From NCBI GenBank assembly GCA_033239005.1, contig BSQZ01000068.1, positions 2,349,001 to 2,413,000 on the forward strand: a stretch of DNA of 64,000 bases. Reading direction: 5' to 3'. The position numbers were made by a program, and so were the translations under genes. The notes beneath the pieces were generated by a model. It was given only the letters and a program-made list of their open reading frames with translations, ran no database searches and had not been told where the DNA came from. This document shows positions 12,471-25,399 of this stretch, piece after piece; the stretch's first letter is position 1, and each line of letters begins with the position of its first letter. The stretch is from Lamellibrachia satsuma (lineage: Eukaryota; Annelida; Polychaeta; Sabellida; Siboglinidae).

Positions 12471-13306
12471 CTTAGTTCTGGCAAGAAAGGAAAGCATTTG
12501 ACTGCAAGGAGACAGTCAGCACTAATTTTCCCTTATTTGATAAACATCACAATTCCAGTTATTTCACTAATATTATTATCGATGTCTTATGTCATATATG
12601 TATACTTTTGTTTTTATGTGACTGTCCCAAATTAAGAGTAATTTTATTCTTTGCTTTATTTTCCTATGGGTTTTTCCAGGAGGGCTTTTTTCTGAGGGGA
12701 CCTTTTTTAGGGGGAGCTTATTTCCGTATTTCCCGATTTGGTGGTGATCACAACGATGTGAACAAACTTCAAATTATGAAAAATATGTTGACATGTGAGA
12801 GGATATTTTGTTTGTGCAGTTTAATTGACTTTTTTTCAAACATTACAAAATGTTTTTCAGATATGTTAAGGTGATTAAAATTAAACATTCAGAAAGGCAT
12901 GTATCTTAGTTTTCTTTTAGTTAGTGATATATGTAAAAACCATTTCATTTAGCTACAACAATATAATTTTATGTAATACACTGTATTGACACAGAATTTT
13001 TCAGATTGTGTCCGGAACACGAGTAGCAAATTTGATTGACTGCTCAGGATAAAAAGGGTTAATACTAACATTTCAAGATTCCGGTTTAAAAAAAAAGTGG
13101 ATTAAAAGAATTTAATCCAATTTTTAATATGTAAAATTAGCTTCTTTATCCCTGGGTTATGTTTACACACACACGCACGAACGCACGCACGCACGTATGC
13201 ATACACACCAGTTTTAGTTTTATAACCTATAGTTAACTGGCTAACATCCTGTCACTTTCAAGCAACAACCATCTACACCCTACTGTTTATCATACTTTAT
13301 GCCTAC
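12471..13306. other. Intronic; contains a CGCA-type simple repeat
   Basis: Mostly unique AT-rich DNA. A short (ACGC)n tract lies at about 13170-13200. Confidence 0.4.
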
Positions 13307-13392
13307 CTGAAACTCATAGCCTTGTTCCTGGCAGAAGGATTTCAGCTTGGGGTAAACTTTCTCCATAAGTGCATTTCGTTCGCATTCCGTAT
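13307..13392 (-). CDS. NWD1-like gene, DUF4062-like exon 1
   Basis: An 86-bp exon (acceptor TTTTTTAG, donor GTAGGC) encoding TECERNALMEKVYPKLKSFC then QEQGYEFQ. The ER-x-ALMEKVYP-x-L-x-FC pattern opens the DUF4062-like domain of NWD1-type proteins. The exon starts with two bases completing a codon and ends in phase 0, joining directly to 10814-10930. The beginning of the domain must lie further upstream on the minus strand, beyond at least one large intron; the 29-nt candidate at 24431-24459 would fit. Confidence 0.9.
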
Positions 13393-14369
13393 CTAAAAAA
13401 AGTAACACGTTTGTTAAATAAAGGTTAATAGAGCAGTTCTTATATATAGGACTGCTCAAAACATTTTACACTTCACCCCCTGGAAGACCTGCTCCTTCCA
13501 ACACCAACTCGACTTCTCTGTGACTGTATAGACATGTTAGGGCACAGGACAGGATTTATTTCCTGTATTTTCATCGATTGTGTTGGGTCTCTCGGTGACA
13601 TTCACCATCTCCCATCTTGCCTTCCATTCTGTAGCTAATGAAGATCACCTGGCATGTTCAATTGGAACACCTCGTAAAGCTGGTGTCAGATTCACCTGCC
13701 GTCATGCTGTGAACAACGTAGTGATTCTGAGTTGCTAATAGACGTGTGTCCATTTCCTGCAGCTATTGATCCAAGAATGGCAGATACACTGCTTTCATCA
13801 AATACTGGCTGGGTGTGTCAGTTATATCAGCAGGACCATTCTCACAGACAGTGCCTCTGTCTATCATCATTGCGCGGCTAGTTCCACTAGCTCTACAGCA
13901 CTGTCAAGGAATGCATTCCACACGTCTGGGCAGAGACTACACTGTTTGATCTGTAGGAATGTGGTGAAAGTAAACCAACTTTGGAGGACATGCTCAACTG
14001 TCACTAGTGTCAAGATGAAGTCAAAATTTGTTATGGACAACAAATAGCGTCTGGCTTTCCCCATCTTCCTCCAAATATCCCAGGGCAATGACTACAGCAG
14101 TGAATGCAGACTTGAATGTATACAGTGTGTTTGCACAATTTGATCATCTTGTCTCATATAACGGTTGCAGATTTGTTCTGTTGTTCTTACCAGCTTATGC
14201 ATTGTCACCTAACTCAAGCACAGCCTGAAAGATGTGCAACATCTGGGCTGAGTTGGTGAAGGAGAAGGCAAACTATTGGACTGTGTCTAGGCCACATGGC
14301 ACCGATTCTGGCTAAAGAAAAGTTACACATTTGAGCCAATTTGGCAACCAACATTTCTGTTGAAAAGCA
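13393..14369. other. Probable intron, nothing recognised
   Basis: Unique sequence with small open frames at 13766-14228 that show no family signature. Confidence 0.4.
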
Positions 14370-15410
14370 TGCAGAATACTTGAATTTATGTAACAGTGGG
14401 CACATAAAGGATTTTATGCTGGATAACAGAGCAAGAAATATGACCTTATGCAGTTATTACTTATAGCCGGATTTACTTATAGCAGGATTACCTCATGGAA
14501 GCAGTTATATAAAGCAGTGCAGCAGGGATTATATGCTTACGATGGTTTGGGGATTATTAGGGTAATTACTCCCATGAGCGGAGAGGCGCGGAGTGATACA
14601 TGGCACTATACAAAGAATCACATGGCCTAGATCCTGCCTAACTCGATCTCAGTAATTTATGAGGGTCACCGTAGAATCTTTGCCTTGCAAAGCATCAACT
14701 ATAATTGTTAATTGTTACTTATTCCTAATTATTGGAGTTAATTCTATACTAGTTTTGTTGAACGGGTAATAGATACATGTGCTAATCTGGAGTTTCTGAG
14801 CATGTTTTTTTATCCCACCCTCCTCCCTTTAACATAGGTGGACCAGTCAGTGAAGTAGGGGCTGTATAATTATTGTTATGAAGTAACCCTGTGGTAGACA
14901 GGTAGATGAGGTGGATCATTGTAAATCGCTGATTGTACAGAATGCACTTAATGCTTTGATGTGTTTGATGCTTTTCCCTGTTCCAAGGTTTTGAGTTACC
15001 CTGTAATGCTTTTATCTGTTACAACATATTCAGTGGTATACACAGAGTTTTTGTGGCGGTATATTAAATATTGGTGTGGGTGGAGAGACCCCCACAGATA
15101 TAGTGGGAATGACAAATGGTAATCAGTAGTTATATAGTTAGTACTTGTAGCGGGTGGCTGCAGGAGACAATTAAAGAGTATCGTTATCATTGTTTGCTAG
15201 TCTGGCGTAATACATATGCGAATTGTAGATATTATGTGTACACACCATTTGGGGGGCCGGCATGCTTACTGTGATGATGTATATTGTGAATGTTCGTATA
15301 ATTGCTGGCACGTGATTACTAAATTAAATGTCATATGTTTGGCCTATTTCACTCTACACTGGACTTGCATTCTTATTCTGCATAAATGAGTATTTGTAGT
15401 GGTCTTGATG
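14370..15410. repeat. Dispersed LTR-like repeat, copy 1
   Basis: Contains an ATAAAGGATTTTATGC phrase near 14405, GGGGGGCCGGCATGCTTACT near 15250, and CTACACTGGACTTG followed by TTATTCTGCATAAATGA near 15355. The same phrases recur in the same kind of context at 55915-57040. Length and composition suit an LTR plus flanking sequence of a retrotransposon, but no coding part is seen. Confidence 0.55.
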
Positions 15411-15478
15411 CATGTAAAAAAGTTTGGCTAAAGCAATTTGTTTGTTTTTATTAAAATCCTTAATTTTACTTTAAAAAT

Positions 15479-15516
15479 TAACTACAACGACACTATCAGT
15501 ACAACAATAATTTCAC

Positions 15517-15608
<92 letters not shown>

Positions 15609-15797
15609 TGGGCAGTTTTTTCTTCGATTTTTTTCAATCATTCGAAAATTGCATAATTTTATTATTCCAGTCACTTAGATCCAACCAGTTTAATCAATAT
15701 CATTATCAATCAATCAATCTTCCTTGTCCACTTGCCATCTGTACAGCTGCCAACCTTTAGAAACCCCAAAACAGAATATTTGGTGGGGGTGGGTTTG
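15479..15797. repeat. Dispersed repeat with internal (TA)n, copy 1
   Basis: Begins AACTACAACGACACTATCAG, contains a long (TA)n at 15523-15606 and ends at GGTGGGGGTGGGTT. It is nearly identical to 23001-23318, including the flanks of the TA tract. Confidence 0.9.
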
Positions 15798-15979
15798 GGA
15801 GGGGGCCAGGGGGCACTCCCATATAAGTTGAAGAAAAAATGCCACTTACAACATTCAAAATTCTATTTCTTGATACATTTTACTAACTCAAAGAATGCAT
15901 ACAATTCAAATGAACATTCAATAAAACAGTCTATTGACAGGCAAAAACAGTAAAAGGTTAAACGATTGACCAACTGCAC

Positions 15980-16960
15980 TTCTGTCGAGGACGGACATTT
16001 TTCCTTCGAGATACCCTTTAGTGGGGGTTGGGCCACCACCTGCACACAGGTGGAGCCGGGGGGGTTATTCCCCCACTTTTGTGTATATCATTGTAAATAC
16101 TTTAGCTAGCACTATATACATATAATTGTGTATGCTTGTCTGCACATAGGTATTTTTTCCCTCTTTGTATGCTGTCGCTTTGTTGAAGAGCAGCAAGGGT
16201 TTTTGGTAAAGACTGTCTTCGGCAGTTGCTAGCTACAGTAGAAAATATCACTAATGTTAAATCTTATCTGGTATTGTTTACTAATTGATCATACACACCA
16301 GCTTAATACCAGGCTGTGCACAATTTGTGGCAGACTTAGTCACTATTAGTGTGTGCACAGCGGCAATCCTTGTTGGGTATGAATAAAATTGGATTGCCAG
16401 TTATCAACCTACCAAGTAGTTGGTGTATTTATACAAACAGAGAAAGGTCTGCATAAGCGTGTCCCCATTTCATTGTAAACACAAATACACCGGGAGTCGA
16501 CGGGGTATCGAGCTGCGGAAAACACACGGAATCGAGATGCGGTCACGTGCGTCGTGTAGCAGACATCGACGCATCCGACCGCATCCTTGTATCTGCACGG
16601 GAGTCGCCCTGGCGATCGAAAGAGTGATTTTTGTGAAATCCCGTACCAGAAAAACGGTCGAAATCGATTCTCGGAGTAAAGTGCATCGCCGGTCGTTCCG
16701 AGTCGGACTCGTCGGTGTTCGCCTGCATCGGAACATCCAACGAAACTCCCGAAAGTTCGACCTACGGACGGAGGACTCGGGTATCGCTAGGCCCAGCGTT
16801 CGGCTTATCGACCGCGCGCGTATGGTGGCGACAACTGGACGCAATCTAACACTATATGCGTGTCCCAGAGTCTCACAGTGGTGCGAGTGAGGCCCGTTCG
16901 CCCGACCCGAGCAACCACGGGTAAAAAACGACCGAATAAAAATTATTGAGCGGTTTTTTC
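15980..16960. other. Possible LTR-retrotransposon remnant
   Basis: The first part (to about 16440) is non-coding and ends in ATTTATACAAACA, LTR-like in style. From 16440 to 16950 the DNA is markedly richer in CG than its surroundings and includes TGGTGGCGACAACTGGACGC, a phrase resembling primer-binding regions of gypsy-type elements. Open frames on both strands are not recognisable as proteins. Confidence 0.3.
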
Positions 16961-17029
16961 AGAAAAGGGAAAATGATTGGTACATAAGGATTTCCTTACT
17001 CAGACTTATAAAAATATTGGAAAAACGGA

Positions 17030-17100
17030 AGGGTTGGCAGCTATGCATCTGGACCTTTGCCTTGGGTGGCAATCTTGTTAAATCTTGTGAAATATATGAA
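17030..17100 (+). repeat. LINE 3'-end fragment
   Basis: GGCAATCTTGTTAAATCTTG matches the sequence just 3' of the LINE at 435-1537 (near 1605), so it is probably the 3' tail of another copy of that family. Confidence 0.5.
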
Positions 17101-17316
17101 ATATAAACTACTGTGTTATGGTAACTTTTAGCCACTTTTTTCTTTCCTTCTTTCTTTCTTTCTTCAAAATACTGCAGATGCCTCGAGTATTGAGAAATGA
17201 ACTCTACTTGGGGAATAACATGCGGAGCGAGTATTTTTCCAGTTACGTTAAAAGTTAAAAACGAAAAAAAAACTTTAGTCATATTGGAAAAAAATAAAAA
17301 CCAATAAAAGACAACG

Positions 17317-18610
17317 TCAGTGATATATTTGATGACTATGTGTGGTGCCCCATCCATCCCTAGGTAGGGATGTAGCTGGCGATGCATTTACAAATACACT
17401 GTTCCAGAGTCGGATTGGTGATAGGAAGAAGGAGTATAGGTATGTGTCAGTTCGAGAGTGGGGGGTGTGGAGCTTCGCTTGATATCCTCTAAAGCTGCGG
17501 TTGCTGGGTTCAAGAAGTGCAACAGGGTTCACATCGACAAGTCCGTTTATGATTGTGTACATCATGTTGACTCTGTTTGATGTTCTCCTGGACTGCAGGT
17601 TCAAGTTGGAGCTGTGCAACCAATGCAGAGGCACTAGAGGTAGAGCTGAAGTGAAGGATGCGGCGAGCTGAGCATCATTGCACCATATCCAGTGAGGATT
17701 TAAGAAGTTGCTGGAGGGGATCCCACACCACTGCTGTGTATTCTAGCACTGGTTGTATGAGGCTTTTGTAGCAGTGTATTTGGACAGCCTTGGGCATCCC
17801 TTGAGGTTTCTGCAGGCGAAGACGCTCACTTTGTTGGCCTTGGCTGCAGTTGCTTCTATATGCTTTCCCCAGTGGATATGTTCAGTAATCTCAACTCAAA
17901 GGTATTTGATGCTTGTTACTTTATCCAGGTTTTAGTCGTGCAACATATAGCTGGTGGATATCTTATTTATTTTCTTTGTGACGGTTAGTTGATGACAGTA
18001 CGCTTAATTGAAAGCCATCTGCCATCTTCCTTCCCAGGATTCGAGTGTTCTGATGTCATCTGGTAATTGGGTGGAGTCAGTGGCAGCATTGATGGTGTTG
18101 TAAAGTATAGTGTCGTCGGCGAAGAGGCGTATTGTGGACTGATGTGGATGAGAAAGAGTGTAGGACCAAGGACAGAACCCTAGGGAACTCCTGTTGTGAC
18201 TGCGCCAGTGTACAAGAGTTGACCTTCAACAACCACTTGTTGAGTTCTGTTTATGAGGAAGTCCTGTATCCATTTATTGGTATTGCCTTTGATACAGTAT
18301 GATTTTTAGTTTGAGGAGGAGCCTCTGGTGTGGTACTCTGTCGAAGGCTTTAGACAGATCTAAGAGGATCATGTTCGTCTGACCACCTTTATCGATTTCA
18401 CCAGCCCTGCCAGGTCGTCAACCCTGAGGATTGGTTGAGTTTCACGTGAGCGTTTCTTGAGCATCTGAGGTGATGTTGTTGAAGTGGACGTGACTTGTGA
18501 TTTCTGAAACCACGATGTGCTCCAATAGCTTGCGACATATACTCGTTAGGGAGATGGATCGGTTGTTTGCTGCTTCACTCCCGTCTGCAGTGCGTGTTTC
18601 CATGACTGCA
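17317..18610 (-). pseudogene. Jockey/CR1-like LINE reverse transcriptase, broken
   Basis: Reading the minus strand from 18400 downward, the sequence shows an AFD-type RT motif, GSVLGPTLFLIHI (with a stop in the preceding PQ position), FADDTILYNTINAATDS, and a C-terminal part with LQSRRTSNRVNMMYTIINGL and a HSRTDTYLYSFF motif. Several stops and frameshifts interrupt it. It lies on the opposite strand from the LINE at 20.2 kb. Confidence 0.85.
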
Positions 18611-19138
18611 GGACTTGGCCTGTTGTGAGAGATCTGTTGAACATTATGTTTTTTATTTCACTACAAATTCTACAATGTTATTGCTCTAACATAACTCGAC
18701 CGCTCTCGCAGACTCGACCACTCTCGTATTACTATTATTATTACTTATTATTACGATTACTAATACAGATTAACAGTGATACCCAATACGCGTTTACAAT
18801 CAGCCTCCGGTCAAAACTGAGTTTGGTCAGAGCTCATGATTCGTTTTTTTCAACCGGATCTGCGTTGCATCTGGCAACTCGGACTGTAAAACCTTTGGTA
18901 TGGTTGGAACGGTAGATCTCTACTTCCTTCTCATCAACAGCTCGGCGGGCGACCCTCCGGTCTCCAACGGAAAATTATGTACGCAAGGAAAGCCATATAA
19001 GGGTCGTTCTCTTTCTTGAGGAGCGACTTGGTTGTCTACAATGCGTGGTGTAACGTGCTGGAACGCGTATTCGGAATTCTTCCGATGCCTATTAGGACCA
19101 TTGTCCGACGCCAGAACTTCAAGAATGCCGTGGCGGGC
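18611..19138. other. Nothing clearly recognised
   Basis: Bases 19010-19138 may be the continuing 3' part of the Ty3/gypsy fragment that follows on the minus strand. The rest is unassigned. Confidence 0.3.
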
Positions 19139-19990
<852 letters not shown>

Positions 19991-20011
19991 TATAGACACA
20001 AAACTAGCGTA

Positions 20012-20166
<155 letters not shown>

Positions 20167-20239
20167 ATAATTAATTAGCAATTATTTCATCGATTGAGTG
20201 CAATCAGATTCTTAGTAAAAAAAATATTAAAATACTTAA

Positions 20240-22999
20240 TTTTACTGGCACCTCAGGCATGACGGCGTACGCAAGACAGTTCCTGCGTCATCTGCAATTT
20301 GACAGGTGTGATCGGTTGAACAAGGCTGCCTGGAGAGCCGCGTGCAATGCAGGGGTGGCACTCCGTCGGCCCACCCACCGCGGCTGTCGTGGGGATGTCC
20401 ACAAACTGCGACGCACACCGGTGAAGCAAACGGGCATCAACACCGCTAACTGATCTCGTCATCACCGCCTCTTTTTCTTCCCCCATTACACGGGTATCCG
20501 TCGACGATCTTGTCACCGACCACTTTGCCGTTCTTTGTGACCTCATCACGACCAAGCTACGTCCGCCACTCAAGAAGATAACGTTCCGTCGATATGCTGC
20601 GATAGACAATTCCAACTTCAGGAAAGATCTCTGTGAGTGTGGTTTCATCAGCTAGCCTGCATGTGACGTAGGCGGCCTGATCGATCAGTACCACACGGAG
20701 CTTTCCTGTCTGGTTGATCGTCACGCACCACTTGTGCAGCGTAATGTCACCGAACGACCTCGCACTCCTTGGTGGTGTCAGGAACTCGGCGAGTTGAAAC
20801 GTCAGGTGCGTCTTCTTGAACGCACATGGCGACGCAGCAGAACCGACGACCATCGAATTTCGTATACTGAGCTGCGTGACCGATACTGCCAGACGCTGGC
20901 TTCCACGAAAGCTGCGTTTTACAGTAAAGAGATCGAGTCAGCCTCGAACGACAACCGAGCAATGTTTCGCATTGCGAACCACCTTCTCGGTCATAAATGC
21001 ATGAACCTCTTTCCCAATGATACTATTGGGCCTGATGCTGTTGCTGACCGTTTTGCTTATCACTTCGCCGACAAGATCACCTCGATCCGCAGCCAAATAC
21101 AGCGTCCTTCAGCTAATGTCGAAAACGCGCAGCCGTGTACTGTTTCTTCTCCTCTGCTTGCGTTTCAACTGGCTTCGCTCGAAGAAGTAACGACACTGAT
21201 CGAAAACGGCAAGACAAAGTCGTTCATGATTGATCCACTGCCCATCGCTATTCTGAAGGCAAATACCTCAATCTTAGCGCCGATCGTCAGGAACGTCATC
21301 AACCTCTCTTACGGGTCTTCCACTGTCCCAGCACGCCCAAAGCACGCTGTCGTCAAGCCGCTTCTGAAACGTTCCGGCCTTCCCGTTGACGACTATGCTA
21401 GCTATCGACCTATCTCGAACCTTCCCTACGTATCCAAGATACTAGAACGCCATGTTTCTGCCCAACTGCGTTTGCATCTGCAACACAATAACATCGGTTA
21501 CCCTTTTCAGAACGCCTACCGCCCGTCACACAGCGTGGAGACAGCGATTGTGGGTATTCAGGATGATATATTGCTTTCATTGGATACTCGTAAGCACGTA
21601 GTATTGGTATTGCTCGACCTCAGTGCTGCGTTCGATACTATTGACCACGACCTTCTTCTCGCAGAACTAGACCGAATCGGCGTGCGAGGTGACGCACTTT
21701 GCTGGCTTGCGTCCTATCTCACCGACCGAACACAATGTGTCAATGTTGAAGGTCATCTATCTTGCAACATCCAACTGCGACATGGAGTTCCACAGGGCAG
21801 TGTTTTGGGCCCTCTCCTCTTTTCTGTCTACTGTGCAGGTCTTTCAGAAGTCTTCTCAAAGCACGGAATTCGCTACCACGTCTACGCGGATGACACTCAG
21901 CTGTATGTTGACTTTCCACGTAATGATGCTGCGTCCGCCGCCGACCGGATATCCCGTTGTGTTACTGATGTGAAAGTATGGCTGGCATCGCGCTACCTAC
22001 TTTTAAACGAGACGAAGACAGAGGCGGTACTGTTCTCAGCACCGAACAACCGTGTTCCACAGCCACCTCCTCTTCTCATCGACATCTGCGGATGTAGGGT
22101 CAGCACTTCAGCCAACATACGTGACCTTGGCGTACAGCTCGACTCCACGATGTCGATGGCCGCACACGTTAACCGTACTTGCCGGACTGCCTACGCCCAA
22201 CTACGTGGCATAGCGCGAATACGATCATCTCTACCGCTCAGAGCGTGCAAGACGCTTGTACACGCTCTTGTCACGTCGCGACTCGACTTCGGAAACGCGG
22301 CCCTGTACGGCATTACCGGAACCCTGCTGCATCGACTTGAGATGGTCCAGCGATCCGCTGCGCGTGTCGTCCTCTGCCTACGTCGACGTGACCAACACAG
22401 CATGACGGCGGCGCTACCTGTGGCGCAGTGAATTCAGTTTAAACTGTTGACCTTGATGCACGGCGCCGTGCATGCAAACACTCCACGTTACCTTGCTGAC
22501 CGTATATCTCCCTATGTTCCCTGTCGAAGTCTTCGTTCGGCTGACCAATCTCTCATTGTTGTTCCTAGGGTAAACCTGGAACGGCTTGGCCGACGAGCTT
22601 TCTCGTGTGCAGGTCCCACCCTCTGGAACTCTCTTCCAATAGGGCTAAGAACGCAACGCGATTCTAAACATTTTAAGAGGGACTTGAAAACCTTTCTCTT
22701 TAATCAAGTTTTTTCGTAATTTTTGTGTGTATGTACATGTATATGTACGTATATGTATGTGTGTGTATGTATATATGTGTGTGTATGTATGTATGCGTAT
22801 GTGTGTGTATGTGTATATGTACATGTTGCATATGTATATATGTGTTATCTTATGTAATGCCTGTATTGTAATAATTATATTCACTAATGTAATCTATTTT
22901 ATTAATTTATTTTACTTATTTATTTTTATTGTAAACACCCCTGATTCTATTTTTAGAGATATGCGGTGTCTAAATAAACTTGATTTGTTTGATTTGATT
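20240..22999 (+). mobile_element. CR1/L2-like LINE, nearly full ORF2 C-terminal two thirds
   Basis: The 5' part (20240-20733) is a decayed endonuclease end (a SVDDLVTDHFAVLCDL-like segment) and linker with frame breaks. From 20734 to 22431 a 565-residue open frame holds the fingers (YRPISNLPYVSKILER), palm AFDTIDHDLLLAEL, GVPQGSVLGPLLFSVY and YADDTQLY motifs, then the thumb. A stop at 22429-22431 separates it from the C-terminal part 22447-22719 (GRRAFSCAGPTLWNSLPIGL and a SKHFKRDLKTFLF end). The 3' end carries a short TTGATTT-type repeat tail at 22975-23000, typical of CR1/L2-group elements. It is the best preserved retrotransposon in the window. Confidence 0.92.
22725..22850. repeat. (TG/TA)n simple repeat
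   Basis: TGTATGTG-type irregular microsatellite in the 3' untranslated part of the LINE. Confidence 0.85.
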
Positions 23000-23000
23000 T

Positions 23001-23041
23001 GAACTACAACGACACTATCAGTACAACAATAATTTCACCAC

Positions 23042-23131
<90 letters not shown>

Positions 23132-23318
23132 TGGGCAGTTTTTTCTTCGATTTTTTTCAATCATTCGAAAATTGCATAATTTTATTATTCCAGTCACTTA
23201 GATCCAACCAGTTTAATCAATATCATTATCAATCAATCAATCGTCCTTGTCCACTTGCCATCTGCACAGCTGCCAACCTTTAGAAACCCCAAAACAGAAT
23301 ATTTGGTGGGGGTGGGTT
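23001..23318. repeat. Dispersed repeat with internal (TA)n, copy 2
   Basis: Starts directly after the LINE tail and matches 15479-15797 almost base for base, including TA at 23044-23129. It ends where gypsy sequence begins. Confidence 0.9.
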
Positions 23319-23319
23319 C

Positions 23320-23520
23320 GCCCAAACTATAGCCAGCGCTTCTTGCTCGATTGTCGCATATCGACGCTCAGTCTCCTTTTGTGAACGAGACGCTGCGCGC
23401 ACCAGTCCGAGAGAGCGTGTACTTGTGATAATGTGGCTCCAATGCCGTGACTGCTCGCATCCACCTCAATCACTGTATCTTTGGATCGTGCACTGCTAGC
23501 ACTACCGACTTAGAAAGTTA
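23320..23520 (-). pseudogene. Ty3/gypsy RNase H fragment
   Basis: The minus strand reads VIEVDASSHGIGATLSQVHA, the start of a Ty3/gypsy-type RNase H domain. It is probably the upstream part of the gypsy copy at 19139-19990, split by later insertions. Confidence 0.7.
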
Positions 23521-23589
23521 TTAAGGGAACTTAGAATGTTGGCAATGACTTATAACAGTGAGTTGCAGGACATGACACATATCCAGGGT

Positions 23590-23640
23590 GTGTATGCGCG
23601 CGCGTGCGCGTATTTGTGTGCGCGCCCCCGTGCGTGCGTG
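23590..23640. repeat. CG/TG-rich simple repeat
   Basis: Irregular GCGCGCGTG-type tract. Confidence 0.7.
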
Positions 23641-23732
23641 TGTGCATGCGTCCGTGCATAAACGTAAGCGTGTGCAAGCCGAAACTAGAGCGACGTTACA
23701 TATCCGACGCTGCAATGCGTGTGCAGTGTGTT

Positions 23733-23805
23733 CACGTACCCGTAAATGTTCACGTACCCGTAAATGTTCACGTACCCGTAAATGTTTACGTACCCGTAAA
23801 TGTAG
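23733..23805. repeat. 18-bp tandem repeat
   Basis: Four to five copies of TTCACGTACCCGTAAATG. Confidence 0.9.
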
Positions 23806-24029
23806 AACTTGTGAATATGCGAACGATCTTTGCATTCCGTTGAAACTGGTAATGTGGATTACCGCGCCACACCTGCTGCTTTTTTTCAGCATCGTCATGT
23901 CCTAAAACACAGTACCTATGCATATCTAGTACACAGACGACAGTTGTATTACTTCATAACGCATATATACATGTATGTATGCCGACAAATGTCAACATAA
24001 CTATAATAAATCAATAAATAAATAAATAA

Positions 24030-24032
<3 letters not shown>

Positions 24033-24107
<75 letters not shown>
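24033..24107. repeat. (TA)n microsatellite
   Basis: Pure TA following AATAAATAAATAAAT. Confidence 0.95.
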
Positions 24108-24109
<2 letters not shown>

Positions 24110-24245
24110 ATCAGGAAATGTACAACCAAAGTTCATATTTAAACGGTTGTTTGGTTAATACTGGTGATCATTCAGACATTGAGTGAAACATAGTGTCCAC
24201 GCCGTACAAGTAGAACCGTCCCACGAACTTGCCCCTAATAATTGG

Positions 24246-24348
24246 TATTACACAGTAAACCATGGTATACTATGACATTACATGTTAAACTGTGGTAGAC
24301 CATGCTTTTTTTACCTCATCAGAAATACCTTTCTAACATCAAAATGTT
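24246..24348. repeat. About 100-bp direct repeat, copy 1
   Basis: ATTACACAGTAAACCATGGT... to ACATCAAAATGT. It is nearly identical to 25297-25399. Confidence 0.85.
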
Positions 24349-24430
24349 ATAAAAAGGATTGTGTAAAAGGTTTTACCAATGGTTGCTGTTATAGTAATAA
24401 ATACAATGACAGTTTTGTCTGAGTGTTTAC

Positions 24431-24459
24431 CTGTATGTGTGGTGATGTCGCCAGTTGAC
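24431..24459 (-). CDS. Candidate 29-nt microexon of the NWD1-like gene
   Basis: Bounded on the minus strand by acceptor AAATTTCAG and donor GTAAACAC. Its last base completes the first codon of the exon at 13307-13392. Read in that phase it gives STGDITTHT, which suits the stretch preceding the ER-x-ALM motif of DUF4062-like domains (I-S-S-T-F-x-D-T type). It is short, so chance is a real alternative, and I could not find an upstream exon in the required phase. Confidence 0.4.
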
Positions 24460-25296
24460 CTGAAATTTAAGTCAGAAATGCGTAAGTTTTTTTCACGTAG
24501 TTACAAACAAACATGACAAGTGTACCTAGTTTATAGCCTTGGGCACAATCGTTACGATATGTTTATGACATGAAGCCATATATATTTGGGGTGCACTCCC
24601 CCGGAAGCATGAGTTTTAATAACATGTCACTCAAGTAGCAGGAAGCAAGCCTCCACAGGTTCCAACAGGCTGGCGATCAAGAACCAGACATTGTTTGCAA
24701 CCAGTTTTGTTCTGTGTGGCGCACGGCACTGGCGGCGTAGACGTTGCCGTTCTTTGTCCGACCAACAACGCCCACCAATACGCTTGACCCGCTCCACTGA
24801 GCCGCTGCATTAGATCACATGGAGCGGCTACATATGGGCTGATAGGAATCGCTCTACCTGGAACAATTGATAGATGTACATAATATCTTGAGCAAGTTGG
24901 ACGGCGCTGTCGGGGACAATTGTTTTGGCGACGAACGGACAAAGACTATGTTATTGTGACGGTTGGGAAGGAGCACCATGCCCCCCCCTCAGGCGGCGGG
25001 TATCGGCACGTCTGGCTACCAAGTAATACATATGCACGCACGCACTCATGCACACACATGCACACACACAATTATGTGGACTAAATATAGGCATCGTTAG
25101 ATTAATCAGCTGGCGATACGAGTGGTCACTATCACAAACATTTAATTTAAACACGTCCCCCCGTCTGTTTATAATAATGTATAAATAAACATATATGGGC
25201 GTATCCGAATAAAATGATTGTGGTCACTGTGGTTCTCAGTGTTTTTTTTTTATATTACATACCAGGTATACCATGGTATTTCGTTGTTACATGGTA
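24460..25296. other. Nothing clearly recognised
   Basis: A 103-codon minus-strand open frame (24631-24942) has unremarkable composition and no recognised domain. A CA-rich simple tract lies at 25030-25070. Confidence 0.35.
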
Positions 25297-25399
25297 TTAC
25301 ACAGTAAACCATGGTATACTATGACATTACATGTTAAACTGGGGTAGACCATGCTTTTTTTTACCTCATCAGAAATACCTTTGTAACATCAAAATGTCA
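25297..25399. repeat. About 100-bp direct repeat, copy 2
   Basis: Second copy of 24246-24348, about 1.05 kb downstream. Short palindromes such as ACCATGGT occur here and nearby (25270, 26258-26300). Confidence 0.85.

Noticed and set aside
16420..16890. Overlapping 156- and 124-residue open frames on opposite strands
   Set aside because: They reflect a CG-rich stretch; neither has a recognisable domain. Kept only as a possible LTR-element remnant.
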